This document shows, piece by piece, positions 1-9,230 of a DNA stretch of 64,000 bases; the first letter of the stretch is position 1, and each line of letters starts with the position of its first letter. The position numbers and the translations under genes were made by a program. A model generated the notes under the pieces. That model had not been told where the DNA came from. It made no database searches and was given only the letters and a program-made list of their open reading frames with translations. The stretch is from assembly GCA_045539625.1 (NCBI GenBank), contig JAZQFS010000016.1, positions 6,671-70,670 of the forward strand, in the 5' to 3' direction. This DNA comes from UMGS1387 sp045539625 (GTDB lineage Bacteria; Bacillota; Clostridia; Oscillospirales; CAG-382).

Positions 1-951
1 GACAGATTTTTGGGCGTGCCCATAGACCTTTCGGACGTGCTGTTTGTGGCAACGGCAAACGATATTTCAAATATGGAGAGCTGGCTTTGTGACCGCTTTG
101 ACATAATTCACATTGACGGCTACACAAAAAACGAGAAAAAGCACATTCTTACCCGATGCATTATTCCTTCACTTTGCCGTAATATGTCGGATGACTCGCT
201 GAAGATCACCGTCACAGACAAGGCATCAGAGCTTCTTGTGTCACGCTACTGCACCTCAATGGGTGTAAGAGACCTTGAAAAGGCGGCACGCAGAATTGTC
301 ACCGACAAGCTGTATAACGGTGCTTGCGGCAGTATTGAAATTGACGAAGAAGATGTTGTTTCCTCGCTTGGAGCACTGCCTATACAGAGAGGCAACCTTG
401 TTTCTCAGGCTGTCCCCGGTTTTTCAAAGGCTCTTGCGGTTTCAGGTGCAAACAGCGGCATGGCGTTTTCCGTTGAAACGGTTATCACTCCCGACGAGGG
501 TGCAACAACGGTAACGGGACTTCCCAAGGAAAGCACCCTTGACAGCGTGAAAATCGCAAAGACATATGTAAGGCTTAACTATATGAAAAACAAGCGTGAT
601 TTCGGCTTGCACCTTCATTTCGGAGAGGGTGCTGTGGTAAAGGACGGTCCTTCGGCAGGTACGGCAATAGCAATTTCCATACTGTCTGCGGTAAGCGGCA
701 AGGCGGTATGTGTCAATGCCGCATACACAGGCGAGATTGACCTTTTCGGCAATGTTTTTGCAATAGGAGGAGCACTTGCCAAGATTCAGGCAGCGGAAAT
801 GTCAGGCTGCAGCAAGGTATTCATTCCCCGTGACAACTATGAAAGGCTGTCAGAAAAGGAGCTTGAAGGTTTTACGGTTGAGGTTGTTCCCGTAAGTCAC
901 ATTTCGCAGATAATCGGCGAGGTTTTGCCTGAGGTAGAAAAGGAAATATAA
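1..951 (+). CDS. lon: Lon-type ATP-dependent protease, C-terminal part (5' end outside window)
   Basis: The reading frame is open from base 1, so only the last ~316 residues are present: the end of the AAA+ module (ATANDI and an arginine-containing CDRFD segment), the helical lid and the complete proteolytic domain. The Ser of the Ser-Lys dyad is in KDGPSAGTA and the Lys in GGALAKIQAA. Lon degrades misfolded and regulatory proteins in the cytoplasm using ATP. The sensor/lid sequence is diverged from textbook Lon, but the protease domain is canonical. It ends just before a two-way terminator shared with the convergent mutase gene. Family assignment is secure. Whether it is LonA or a Lon-like paralogue cannot be judged without the N-terminus. 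Confidence 0.93.
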   Translation, partial: DRFLGVPIDLSDVLFVATANDISNMESWLCDRFDIIHIDGYTKNEKKHILTRCIIPSLCRNMSDDSLKITVTDKASELLVSRYCTSMGVRDLEKAARRIVTDKLYNGACGSIEIDEEDVVSSLGALPIQRGNLVSQAVPGFSKALAVSGANSGMAFSVETVITPDEGATTVTGLPKESTLDSVKIAKTYVRLNYMKNKRDFGLHLHFGEGAVVKDGPSAGTAIAISILSAVSGKAVCVNAAYTGEIDLFGNVFAIGGALAKIQAAEMSGCSKVFIPRDNYERLSEKELEGFTVEVVPVSHISQIIGEVLPEVEKEI

Positions 952-975
952 CACAGTGTAAGGCTGAAAGCATAA

Positions 976-1003
976 AAAGGCTGTCCCACTCGGAGACAGC
1001 CTT
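976..1003. terminator. Bidirectional intrinsic terminator
   Basis: The inverted repeat AAAGGCTGTC / GACAGCCTT with a short loop lies between the convergent lon and phosphohexomutase genes. A-rich bases on the left and T-rich bases on the right let it act in both directions. Confidence 0.75.
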
Positions 1004-1021
1004 CCTCGTTCATATTCAATT

Positions 1022-2437
1022 TTAAAGCTTAAGAAGCGTTTTCCACGCATCAATATATCCCTGTGCAGCTTCGGCACACTTGCCTTCCGCAAAGATACGT
1101 AAAAGGGGCTCTGTTCCGCTGAAACGGCAGATTACAAAGGAGGAGTCGGTAAAGTAAACCTTGCAGCCGTCCTCGTAGCTTACCTTTTGAATGTTCTTGC
1201 CGAAGTCGGGAAGCTTCTTTTCAACCATAACGGTGTTAAGAATACTTTGTTTTGCTTCGGGCGCAAAGCCGAGGTTTGATTCAACCATAACGAAATCGCC
1301 GTACTTTTCACGAAGCATTGTGAGCAGCTCCTTGGGAGTCTTTCCTGTTTTGCTGAGCATTTCAACGAAAAGTGTTGCCGCATATACGCTGTCCTTGCCG
1401 TAAATGTGACCTCTTACCGTAAGACCGCCGCTGGATTCACCGCCCAGAATTGCATCAGCCTCGTCAAGCTTTGAGGAAATGTACTTGAAGCCTACAGGCA
1501 CTTCATGGCAAACCTCTCCAACGTCCTCTGCGATTTTGTCAAGCATATGTGTTGTGGCAAGATTTCTTACAACAGGTCCCTTCCAGCCCTTGACCTCGTG
1601 GAGATACCAGTAGAGCATACAAAGGATTTCGTTGGCATCAATGTAGTTGCCCTCGCTGTCGATAATACCCAGTCTGTCGCCGTCGCCGTCAACGCCGATA
1701 CCAAGGTCATAGCCGCCTGCCACAACTTTGTCGGCAAGACCTTTAAGTGTCTTTTCGGTGGGGGCGGGCATTGAGCCGCCGAAGTATGCGTCCTTTGAGC
1801 TGTTGATGATGTCTACCGTACAGCGTGCCGTGTGAAGCACTACCATAAGAGGATAGGTTGCTGAGCCGTGCATGGGGTCAAAGAGAATACGCAGACCGCG
1901 GTTTCTTATAGCCTTGACATCGCTGAGAGCGAGAATGTCGTCAATAAAATCGTTGAAGGGGTTTTCAAGGTAGCGGATAATTCCCTTTTCAACGCCCTGT
2001 GCAAAGTCAATTGACTTTACGTTTTCGCTTTTTACTGCGTTGATGTACTCTTCAAGCTCGCCCGTAACCTCAAGGGAAGCATCTCTGCCTTCCTCGATAA
2101 TGATTTTAATACCGTTGTAGTTTGAGGGGTTGTGGGAAGCGGTAACCTCCATACCGAAGAAAAGACCGTTCTTCTTTACATAGTGCATAACAAAGGGCGT
2201 GGGTGCACTTCGGTGCAACGTTATAACCTCAATGCCGTTTGCGCCAAGTACCTCTGAAAGCCATATTGCGGCGTTGTCCGAAAGAAAACGTCTGTCAAAG
2301 CCGATGATTACGGGCTTGTTTGCAAGATTTTTCTTCTTTGCGTAGTTGCAAAAGCCCTGTGCAAAGGCACGGATATTGTCATAGTTGAAGTCTTTACCTG
2401 TTTCTGCTCTCCAACCGCCTGTACCGAATTTAATCAT
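1022..2437 (-). CDS. Phosphoglucomutase/phosphomannomutase family protein
   Basis: This 471-residue alpha-D-phosphohexomutase interconverts hexose 1- and 6-phosphates. All four family signatures are present in order: the phosphoserine loop TASHNPSNYNG (Ser about 101), the metal loop GVDGDGDRLG (about 250), the sugar-binding GGESSGG (about 330) and the phosphate-binding SGTEPLLRI near the C-terminus. The start is fixed by AAGGAGTG upstream of the ATG. It is a single-gene unit with its own promoter. Sugar specificity (glucose, mannose or glucosamine) cannot be told from these motifs. A second, distantly related mutase lies at 13874. Confidence 0.93.
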   Translation of the reverse strand: MIKFGTGGWRAETGKDFNYDNIRAFAQGFCNYAKKKNLANKPVIIGFDRRFLSDNAAIWLSEVLGANGIEVITLHRSAPTPFVMHYVKKNGLFFGMEVTASHNPSNYNGIKIIIEEGRDASLEVTGELEEYINAVKSENVKSIDFAQGVEKGIIRYLENPFNDFIDDILALSDVKAIRNRGLRILFDPMHGSATYPLMVVLHTARCTVDIINSSKDAYFGGSMPAPTEKTLKGLADKVVAGGYDLGIGVDGDGDRLGIIDSEGNYIDANEILCMLYWYLHEVKGWKGPVVRNLATTHMLDKIAEDVGEVCHEVPVGFKYISSKLDEADAILGGESSGGLTVRGHIYGKDSVYAATLFVEMLSKTGKTPKELLTMLREKYGDFVMVESNLGFAPEAKQSILNTVMVEKKLPDFGKNIQKVSYEDGCKVYFTDSSFVICRFSGTEPLLRIFAEGKCAEAAQGYIDAWKTLLKL

Positions 2438-2478
2438 TATGCGTCACTCCTTGTTTGTGAAAATCTTTTTGAGACTAC

Positions 2479-2507
2479 ATTGTACAGTATATCTTTTTCT
2501 TTGTCAA
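2479..2507 (-). promoter_or_regulatory. Sigma-70 promoter of the phosphohexomutase gene
   Basis: On the minus strand, TTGACA (2502-2507), a 17-bp spacer and TACAAT (2479-2484) sit about 40 bp before the start codon. Confidence 0.8.
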
Positions 2508-2637
2508 TAGAAATTCGGGTATAAAAGCAATATTTTTATATTTTTTCGCAATATTTAGCTTTTTTGAGCATTTTTATTGCTTTGTTCCATATCGGCATTT
2601 TATAACGCAAAGGCGAAATTGCCTGCGGCCGCATAAA

Positions 2638-2676
2638 AAAGTAAAAAAATACCGAGGCGTAAATCCCCGGTATCAA
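2638..2676 (-). terminator. Intrinsic terminator of the DUF1538-PII operon
   Basis: Read on the minus strand, ATACCGGGG pairs with CCTCGGTAT (one G-U) and is followed by a run of seven T. It lies 12-50 bp after the PII-like gene. The rest of 2438-2686 is AT-rich and shows no gene. Confidence 0.8.
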
Positions 2677-2686
2677 AAGAAAAATA

Positions 2687-3391
2687 TCAGTCTTCTCTGT
2701 CAATGCCTATTACATTGTCAAGAGGAAGCGAAACAATAAGTCCCTTTGCCTCGCTGTGCATACCGCACTTTGAGCTTATTTCCTGCATAATGTCAAGACG
2801 CTTTTCGTCGTCGGCAACAATGAAAATCATATCCTTTTCGTCCTGAATGGTTGTGCCCCAGAAGCCGATTGCCTTTTCGTTAACAATGCTTCGGCTGGGC
2901 ACTACCGTTCCGCCGCCTGCACCTGCCTTGCGTGCTGCCTCCATAACGCTTTCGCTGTAGCCCTGATTAACTACTGCGGCTATTAAATAATACTGTGTCT
3001 CGGTCATCTGTATATTCACCTTCCTTTGTTCACATTTGTCAGTTCCGTCATCAAAGCCATCAAACATTTTTACTATAAGGCAGTTGGCATTTTTCAGCGG
3101 AAGCGTAAATGCTATACCGCTGTTTACCGTACCCAGCTTAAGCTCTTTTTTCAGCTTTTTCAGCATGGCATCGGCAACTTCCTTCGGCATATAGCTAAAC
3201 AGTACTACCTTGTCGGGATTGCCAAGCCCCAGAATGTCTATCATTTCGCTGGGTGCCGTTCCTACTGCCGTACATTCATATTGCAGGGGAATGTTGTCAA
3301 GTATGAACATTTCCGCCGCCTTGTCAGCAAGCTTTGGCGTGGTAATTGATACCAGCACTCTGAATGCTGACTGCTTTTCGTTTGTATTCAT
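2687..3391 (-). CDS. PII-like (GlnB-type) regulator, tandem-domain
   Basis: This 234-residue cytoplasmic protein is about twice the length of a single PII subunit. The second half (from about residue 128) looks PII-like: it begins with a beta-strand after TETQYYLIA, has a GTVVPSRS segment where the T-loop follows, and ends in a strand ending PLDNVIG. The first half is a more diverged copy of similar size. PII proteins sense nucleotides or metabolites and bind transporters. The start lies 3 bp after the DUF1538 stop and its Shine-Dalgarno GGAGG is inside that gene, so the two are translationally linked. The inferred role is gating the membrane partner. The ligand is unknown. Confidence 0.8.
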   Translation of the reverse strand: MNTNEKQSAFRVLVSITTPKLADKAAEMFILDNIPLQYECTAVGTAPSEMIDILGLGNPDKVVLFSYMPKEVADAMLKKLKKELKLGTVNSGIAFTLPLKNANCLIVKMFDGFDDGTDKCEQRKVNIQMTETQYYLIAAVVNQGYSESVMEAARKAGAGGGTVVPSRSIVNEKAIGFWGTTIQDEKDMIFIVADDEKRLDIMQEISSKCGMHSEAKGLIVSLPLDNVIGIDRED

Positions 3392-3394
3392 ATT

Positions 3395-4924
3395 TTACTC
3401 CTCCGTAAATTCCAAGATGGTGTCGCTGTCGTCGGGTATAAAGGTTTCTTGCGGGGTTGCTGTCTTTATCTGCTTTGCAAGCTTGAATCTGTAGCTCAGT
3501 CCCATTATCTGTATTGCAATAAGAGGAGTCAGCGCAACAAGTGCAACAACACCGAAGGCATCTGTCATAAGATTTCCTCCCACAGCCGTGCAGGCACCTA
3601 TACAGAAGGGAAGCAAGAAGGTGCTGGTCATGGGACCTGATGCAACTCCGCCTGAGTCAAAGGCAATACCTACAAAAATCTGAGGCACAAATCTTGACAT
3701 AACAAGTGCTATAATATACCCCGGAATTATGATGTAATGAATGGGAAGACCTGTGAGAATACGCAGCATTGCAAGTCCCACGCTGACAGAAACGCCCACA
3801 GACAGGGCAAAATTCATGGATTTGCTTGAAATAGCACCCTTTGTAACAGTTTGCACCTGATGGTTGAGTATCTGTATTGCGGGCTCTGCTTTTACAATAA
3901 AGTAACCGATAAGCATACTTATGGGAATCAGCAGCCACTTGAAGTTTGCATCAACTATTTTTTCTCCCAGCATCGAGCCGATAGGCGCAAAGCCCACGTT
4001 TACTCCGCACAGAAACAGTACAAGACCTATGTATGTGTAGATAAAGCCCACGCTCATTCTAAGCACCTGAATTTTGTGAAATCTTCGGCGTATAAGCTGA
4101 AACAGCAGGAACACTCCCGCTATAGGCATAAGCGAAATAAACACTTCCTTTGCGTAGTGAGGAATTTCTTTTATGAAAACCCTCATAACGTCACGCATTG
4201 TGTAAACTTTTGCAATTTCCGTGGAGGAAGCCAAAGCTTCGTCGGGGGCATAGAAGCAGCCCAGAAGCATTACCGCAAGTATGGGGCCTATGCTTGAAAG
4301 TGCCACAAGACCGAAGGAGTCCTTGGAAGCGTCCTTGTCGCCTCTCATGGCAGAAAGACCGATACCCATTGCCATTATAAAGGGAACTGTCATGGGACCT
4401 GTTGTAACTCCGCCCGAGTCAAAGGCAACTGCAAGGAAATTGTCAGGCACAAAGAATGACAGAATAAGCACTGCCGCATATAAAACCATCAGCATTACCG
4501 AAAGGTTTATTTTAAGGATAATACGTATTACCGCCATTACAAGAAACAGCCCCACGCCTATTGCCACCGTCCATATAAGCGTGGCATTTGGAACAGAGGG
4601 CACCTGATTTGACAGTACCTGAAGGTCAGGCTCTGCAACGGTAATAAGAAGTCCCATCACAAAGCTTATGATTATAATGACCAGTGTGTTGTTGGATTTA
4701 CTGATATCCGTACCTATTCCTTCACCCAGCGGACTCATTGCCGTGTCGGCACCAAGCTGGAACATACCCATACCGAACACAAGCAAAACCGTACTTACAA
4801 GGAATATCATCATATTTCCCACGTCCAGCGGTACAAGAATGATACTCAATGCCAGTACAATTGCCGCCACAGGCAGAACGGATATCAAGGATTCCCAAAC
4901 CTTCTCTTTGAAAATCTTGTTCAT
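3395..4924 (-). CDS. DUF1538 family integral membrane transport protein
   Basis: This 509-residue, very hydrophobic protein is built as two homologous halves. Each half has the signature FDSGGVxxGPMT (AFDSGGVTTGPMTVPF and AFDSGGVASGPMTSTF) and a glutamate in a VAEPDLQVL / KAEPAIQIL motif, marking the DUF1538 (UmpA/UmpB-like) family. The substrate is not established; re-entrant DSGG motifs suggest an ion or small-molecule carrier. I place the start at the ATG at 4924 because GGGAGG lies 9 bp before it and the promoter lies just upstream. An upstream in-frame ATG would begin inside the promoter. It forms an operon with the PII-like gene. Confidence 0.87.
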   Translation of the reverse strand: MNKIFKEKVWESLISVLPVAAIVLALSIILVPLDVGNMMIFLVSTVLLVFGMGMFQLGADTAMSPLGEGIGTDISKSNNTLVIIIISFVMGLLITVAEPDLQVLSNQVPSVPNATLIWTVAIGVGLFLVMAVIRIILKINLSVMLMVLYAAVLILSFFVPDNFLAVAFDSGGVTTGPMTVPFIMAMGIGLSAMRGDKDASKDSFGLVALSSIGPILAVMLLGCFYAPDEALASSTEIAKVYTMRDVMRVFIKEIPHYAKEVFISLMPIAGVFLLFQLIRRRFHKIQVLRMSVGFIYTYIGLVLFLCGVNVGFAPIGSMLGEKIVDANFKWLLIPISMLIGYFIVKAEPAIQILNHQVQTVTKGAISSKSMNFALSVGVSVSVGLAMLRILTGLPIHYIIIPGYIIALVMSRFVPQIFVGIAFDSGGVASGPMTSTFLLPFCIGACTAVGGNLMTDAFGVVALVALTPLIAIQIMGLSYRFKLAKQIKTATPQETFIPDDSDTILEFTEE

Positions 4925-4970
4925 TTGCCTTAGCCTCCCGAAGTGCATTACACTTACCTGTATTATAATT

Positions 4971-4999
4971 ATTGTAGCATATACTTTGAGAATAGTCAA
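4971..4999 (-). promoter_or_regulatory. Sigma-70 promoter of the DUF1538-PII operon
   Basis: On the minus strand, TTGACT (4994-4999), a 17-bp spacer and TACAAT (4971-4976) lie about 45 bp before the ATG at 4924. Confidence 0.8.
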
Positions 5000-5115
5000 A
5001 GGTCTTTTTATCTCAGCGGCTGAATGTTTACAAAAATGATTGATGCTGTTAATTATTGATGTAAAAGGCTGTGATAAAATAACCTCGGAATGACGATACG
5101 GGAAGGAGATGCTCT

Positions 5116-5880
5116 ATGCTGCTTGCAATTGACATAGGCAACACCAATATTGCCCTTGGCGGATTTGAAGAGGACGAGCTTCTGTTTGTTGCACGTATAA
5201 GCACAGATGCTTCCAAAACTGCTGACGAGTACGCCGAAAAAATCACGGGCACGCTGTCGATGTATAACAAGGACAGCCTTAAAATCACAGGTGCCATTAT
5301 CTCATCTGTAGTGCCTCCTTTGAACAGCATAATCACAAGTGCGGTAAAATTCATTTACGGAGTTGAGCCCGTTATTGTGGCTCCCGGGGTAAAAACAGGA
5401 ATAAACATTCATTGCGACAACCCGTCGTCTGTTGGCTCTGACCTTATATGTGCCTGCGTTGCCTGTGCAAAGCTTTATTCAAGTCCCGCAATTATTGTGG
5501 ATATGGGTACGGCTACAAAAATTATGGCAACCGACAAAAACGGCGCTTTTATAGGTGTTTCCATTATGGCAGGCATCACGATGGGACTTAATGCGCTGAA
5601 CGAAAGAACGGCACAGCTTCCTCTTGTCAGCCTTGAAGCTCCCGAAAATGTTATCGGCAAGAATACCGCCGACTGTATGAAAAGCGGCGTCATCTTCGGC
5701 AACGCTTCCATGATTGACGGAATGATTGACAGGTTTTATGAGCAGATTGGCAAAGCTGTTCCCGTCTATGCAACGGGCGGACTTGCACCTGTGATAATCC
5801 CTCACTGCAGGCACGAAATTACTCTTGATGAGCATATGGTGCTCAAAGGACTTAACATAATTTACAAAAAGAACAGTTAA
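5116..5880 (+). CDS. coaX: Type III pantothenate kinase
   Basis: CoaX phosphorylates pantothenate, the first step of coenzyme A synthesis. The 254-residue length matches the family. The N-terminal phosphate loop DIGNTNIALG, the central VGSDLI segment and DMGTATK are all visible, the last belonging to the ASKHA fold with the catalytic Asp region. The start follows GGAAGGAG by 8 bp. Downstream, separated by 94 bp, is an ECF transporter substrate-binding subunit, which suggests uptake and phosphorylation of the same vitamin. Identification is secure. Confidence 0.96.
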   Translation: MLLAIDIGNTNIALGGFEEDELLFVARISTDASKTADEYAEKITGTLSMYNKDSLKITGAIISSVVPPLNSIITSAVKFIYGVEPVIVAPGVKTGINIHCDNPSSVGSDLICACVACAKLYSSPAIIVDMGTATKIMATDKNGAFIGVSIMAGITMGLNALNERTAQLPLVSLEAPENVIGKNTADCMKSGVIFGNASMIDGMIDRFYEQIGKAVPVYATGGLAPVIIPHCRHEITLDEHMVLKGLNIIYKKNS

Positions 5881-5974
5881 AGGTTGTTGTATACTTCCGT
5901 CTGCTTAGGGCGGTTGATATAAAATTTTTATGCGTTGTACCTCATATGAGGACGACAGCAAGGAGGAATTTTTA

Positions 5975-6556
5975 ATGGCAGCAAACAAAAAAACTGACAC
6001 AAAGACACTGGCTCTGCTTTCGCTTCTTACGGCATTGACGGCAGTGCTTGCGTACCTTGGCGGCTTTGTGAAAATCGGCGGACTTGCATCAATTTCGCTG
6101 ACGCTTATACCCGTAGTAATAGGCTCGGCGCTTTGCGGTGTGGGAGCAGGTGCTTGGCTTGGAGGCGTTTCGGGAGCAGTGTTCTTTTTGACGGCGGACG
6201 CAGCCTTCTGGATGGGACTGAGCCCCTTCGGAACGGTGCTTACGGTTATGGTGAAGGGCATTGCGGCAGGCTTATGTGCAGGACTTGTATACAAGCTTGT
6301 TGAAAAGACAAACCGCTATCTTGCAGTAATTCTTTCGGCGATTGTGTGTCCTGTTGTCAACACATCAATTTTCATCGGCGGCTGCTTTGTATTCTTTATG
6401 GACACAATAAATGCAGGTGCGGCGGCTGAGGGAATGTCAACATGGGGATATCTTTTGGTATTCTTTGTAGGACTCAACTTTATATTTGAGCTTGTTGCAA
6501 ACATTGTGCTGAGCCCCGTTATTTTAAGACTTATAAACATAAAACAGGGAAAATAA
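5975..6556 (+). CDS. ECF transporter substrate-binding (S) component, possibly for pantothenate
   Basis: This 193-residue membrane protein has about six hydrophobic segments. It begins with a short polar stretch and a first helix containing LSLLTALTAVLAYLGG, which resembles the AxxxA-type contact helix of S components. AAGGAGG sits 8 bp before the ATG at 5975. S components bind a vitamin and dock on a shared EcfA/EcfT module. No ATPase genes are adjacent, as is usual for group II ECF systems, and an ecfT lies at 12507. Pantothenate as the substrate is inferred only from linkage to coaX; other vitamins remain possible. Confidence 0.8.
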   Translation: MAANKKTDTKTLALLSLLTALTAVLAYLGGFVKIGGLASISLTLIPVVIGSALCGVGAGAWLGGVSGAVFFLTADAAFWMGLSPFGTVLTVMVKGIAAGLCAGLVYKLVEKTNRYLAVILSAIVCPVVNTSIFIGGCFVFFMDTINAGAAAEGMSTWGYLLVFFVGLNFIFELVANIVLSPVILRLINIKQGK

Positions 6557-6572
6557 TCATATTTTACATTGC

Positions 6573-6605
6573 AAGAGACTGTCTTTTTAAGGCAGTCTTT
6601 TCTTA
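6573..6605 (+). terminator. Intrinsic terminator after the ECF S component
   Basis: AAGAGACTG pairs with CAGTCTT around a T-rich loop, followed by TTTCTTATTTTG. It probably ends the coaX operon. Confidence 0.7.
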
Positions 6606-6670
6606 TTTTGTTACTTTGTGAATCGTTGTGCCAAAACCGCCTTGCGTTACAAAAACATCTCTCCAAGAAA

Positions 6671-6712
6671 AACAAAAAAACAACAGGCTGACATAACCGT
6701 CAACCTGCTGCT
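6671..6712 (-). terminator. Intrinsic terminator of the alpha-mannosidase gene
   Basis: On the minus strand AGCAGGTTGAC pairs with GTCAGCCTGTT (two G-U pairs) and is followed by GTTTTTTTGTTTTT. Confidence 0.8.
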
Positions 6713-6746
6713 TGCATAAATTATATAACCGTATAAGAGAAATACG

Positions 6747-9209
6747 TTAATTCTCGTATTCCGTAAGCAATACCTTTTTCCATTCACTTGTGCCGTCAGC
6801 AATGTAGAAGGTCTCAAAGCTGTAGGGGGTAAGTGTTGTTTCAAGACTTGCAGGAAGTACATCTCCCGATACTGTCACCTTTGCCGTCTTGCCGTCGGTT
6901 TCGTAGATACGTACTACAAGTCCCTTTCCGTCCTCACTTCTCTTTATGGCACTTACAATAACATTGTCCGCCGATACATCTATACCTGCATAAGCCTTGC
7001 CTGTCAGCTTTCCTTCGTGCCAGTTTTCAATGATGTTCGTCAAAGGCTTGTTAAGTACACGTGCCGTCTTTATCACATCTGCATAGCTGTCACCTAAAGG
7101 CATTACGGTGTACATAAATTCTCTGATGCCCTGCTCGGTGTAGTCGGACTTGTGGCTTCGGGGACCTCCGTGGTCGCCGTAGATGGGACTTCTGAGAACT
7201 GTGTGGTAAAGCGTGCCGTCCTTGACGGAGCCTGAGTAGGTGTCGCTGTTTGCTATTGCAAAGCCACCGTTTGTACCCTTGACACCGAACCATGTAAGAC
7301 CGGGCTCTTCTTCGCCGTCACAAGGTCTTTCGATAACGCCGAAGGGCACTTCGTAAACAGCTTTGGGATTTTCAACGTCAAACGCCCATTTCAGCTTTAA
7401 CATTTTGTGCTTTTCGTTCCAGTTGACGCTTGCCTTTACTTCAAGCCTGTCACTTCCCGAATAAAGTGTGAAAATCTGGGTGAGAGTGGAAGTGTTGTAT
7501 CTGCTTATCACCTTAACCGATGCTCTCACGCCGCCGCTTTCCGTAATGACAACCTCGGCATCGGAAAAACGTGCCATTTCATCTGTGAAAAAGTTCTTTG
7601 CATGACTCCATGTATCATGATAATACTCGTCAATTACAACGGGCACGGCACTTCTTTCACGTATAAGCTCACGCTCGTTCTTTTTGTCATAGAAGGAAAC
7701 AATATAGCCTGAGTATTGCTCAAACTTTATTGCATAATACTCATTTTCAAGCAGTATAACCGCCTTGTGCTCTTCATAAGAGCATTTTATACCCTGAGGG
7801 TATGCGTTGCAGTCGGACTTGTCGTGCTCAAAGCCCTCGGGAAGCTCTCTTACACCTGCGTTCTGCAAATAGTATACCGCATAGCCGAGAGGCGGAACAT
7901 CTGCCATAAACGCTGTGTCCTCACGGTTGTAACATTCCTTTGTGGTAGAGTAAACAAGCTGGAAGGGCACTTTGTTTCCGTCCTTGTCGCAAACGCCGTG
8001 ACAGCAGTTGTTTACCTGCACACAGGCACGGACAGGGAAGGAGTGGGGATTGAATACAAATACTGGAAGTCCCTTTTCCTTGTCTTGAATTGTTGAAACA
8101 GCCCAGGAGATTGTCTGAAGTGCATTGTTTTCCGCAACAGCCGCCGTCTCCTGTGCCGAGCCGTACATATATGCCGTATCGTCATAGGCTTCCTTGATTG
8201 AACAGCCGTCCATAATGTCGTGGAAGTGCATAAAGCATACGTTTCTCCAGGCATCGGCGAATTTTTCGGTCGGGTACTTCTTGCCGCAAAGCTTATTCGC
8301 AAGAACGCTGTAGGCTTCGGAAGCAACAAGCTCACACTCGCTTCTTCTTATGCCGTTTTTGATTTTGGAAACGGTGGCATAACAGCCTGCGGCGTGGTGC
8401 TGAAGGTCATCGTGATATTCGGGAATTTCATAGCCGTCAGCACGCACCCTGTCATAAAAATCTTTAAGATTTGAAAAGTGCATTTCGTATTCGGGGTGCT
8501 TTTTTGCGTATTCCGTCAAAAGCTCAATGTGGCGTATTGTAGGACCTCCGCCGTGGTTGCCTACGCCGTAGAAGAAGGGAATAGCCTCAATATCGGTCTT
8601 TGTTGTGTTATTGAGATAATCAATTCTTTCCTGAAGCTTTTCCTCGTCCTCAAACTTAAAGCAATAAGGGTCGAGGATTCTGTATGTAAGAACGCTTGAG
8701 CCGTCGGGACTTACCCAGTTGAAAATATCAGAATCAAGGTTGTTTTCCTGAGGCGAGGGACGCATAAACAGGTAATTGTTCATACCGCTTTTCTTTAAAA
8801 TCTGGGGAAGCATTATGTTGTGACCGAAGGAGTCTACGTTGTAGCCAACCTTTGCGGTAACACCGAAATTTTCCTTAAAATATCTCTGCGCATAAAGTGA
8901 CTGGCGTGCAAAGCCTTCTCCTGAGGGAAGATTGCAGTCGGGCTGAACGTGCCAGCCTCCCACAATTACAAATCTGCCTTCCGCAACTCTCATCTTTATT
9001 TCTTCAAACATTTCTTCGTCAAACTCTTGTATCCAGCGGTAAACCGAGGCTGAGGAGCAGACAAATTTAAAGTCGGGGAACTCCTTCATTCTGTCAAGAG
9101 CCGAGCGTACCGTCGCCTTTGCCTCCGCCGAGCCCTCCTGCCATCTCCACTGCCACACGGGATCAAGATGGGCATTGCCCACAAGATAAAATTGCTTTTT
9201 GTTTTTCAT
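6747..9209 (-). CDS. Glycoside hydrolase family 38 alpha-mannosidase
   Basis: This 820-residue retaining alpha-mannosidase has no signal peptide, so it is probably cytoplasmic. The GH38 zinc site is in GNAHLDPVWQWRW (His14, Asp16) and the catalytic nucleophile is Asp126 in YNVDSFGHN. A further catalytic-domain signature YGVGNHGGGPT follows near residue 215. The C-terminal half (from about 520) is the family's all-beta region. AAAGGAGAG precedes the ATG. Activity on alpha-linked mannosides from host N-glycans or yeast mannan is a reasonable inference. RNase HI lies just upstream with 21 bp between genes, so some co-transcription is possible. Confidence 0.94.
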   Translation of the reverse strand: MKNKKQFYLVGNAHLDPVWQWRWQEGSAEAKATVRSALDRMKEFPDFKFVCSSASVYRWIQEFDEEMFEEIKMRVAEGRFVIVGGWHVQPDCNLPSGEGFARQSLYAQRYFKENFGVTAKVGYNVDSFGHNIMLPQILKKSGMNNYLFMRPSPQENNLDSDIFNWVSPDGSSVLTYRILDPYCFKFEDEEKLQERIDYLNNTTKTDIEAIPFFYGVGNHGGGPTIRHIELLTEYAKKHPEYEMHFSNLKDFYDRVRADGYEIPEYHDDLQHHAAGCYATVSKIKNGIRRSECELVASEAYSVLANKLCGKKYPTEKFADAWRNVCFMHFHDIMDGCSIKEAYDDTAYMYGSAQETAAVAENNALQTISWAVSTIQDKEKGLPVFVFNPHSFPVRACVQVNNCCHGVCDKDGNKVPFQLVYSTTKECYNREDTAFMADVPPLGYAVYYLQNAGVRELPEGFEHDKSDCNAYPQGIKCSYEEHKAVILLENEYYAIKFEQYSGYIVSFYDKKNERELIRERSAVPVVIDEYYHDTWSHAKNFFTDEMARFSDAEVVITESGGVRASVKVISRYNTSTLTQIFTLYSGSDRLEVKASVNWNEKHKMLKLKWAFDVENPKAVYEVPFGVIERPCDGEEEPGLTWFGVKGTNGGFAIANSDTYSGSVKDGTLYHTVLRSPIYGDHGGPRSHKSDYTEQGIREFMYTVMPLGDSYADVIKTARVLNKPLTNIIENWHEGKLTGKAYAGIDVSADNVIVSAIKRSEDGKGLVVRIYETDGKTAKVTVSGDVLPASLETTLTPYSFETFYIADGTSEWKKVLLTEYEN

Positions 9210-9230
9210 AAGACTGTCTCTCCTTTTGTT

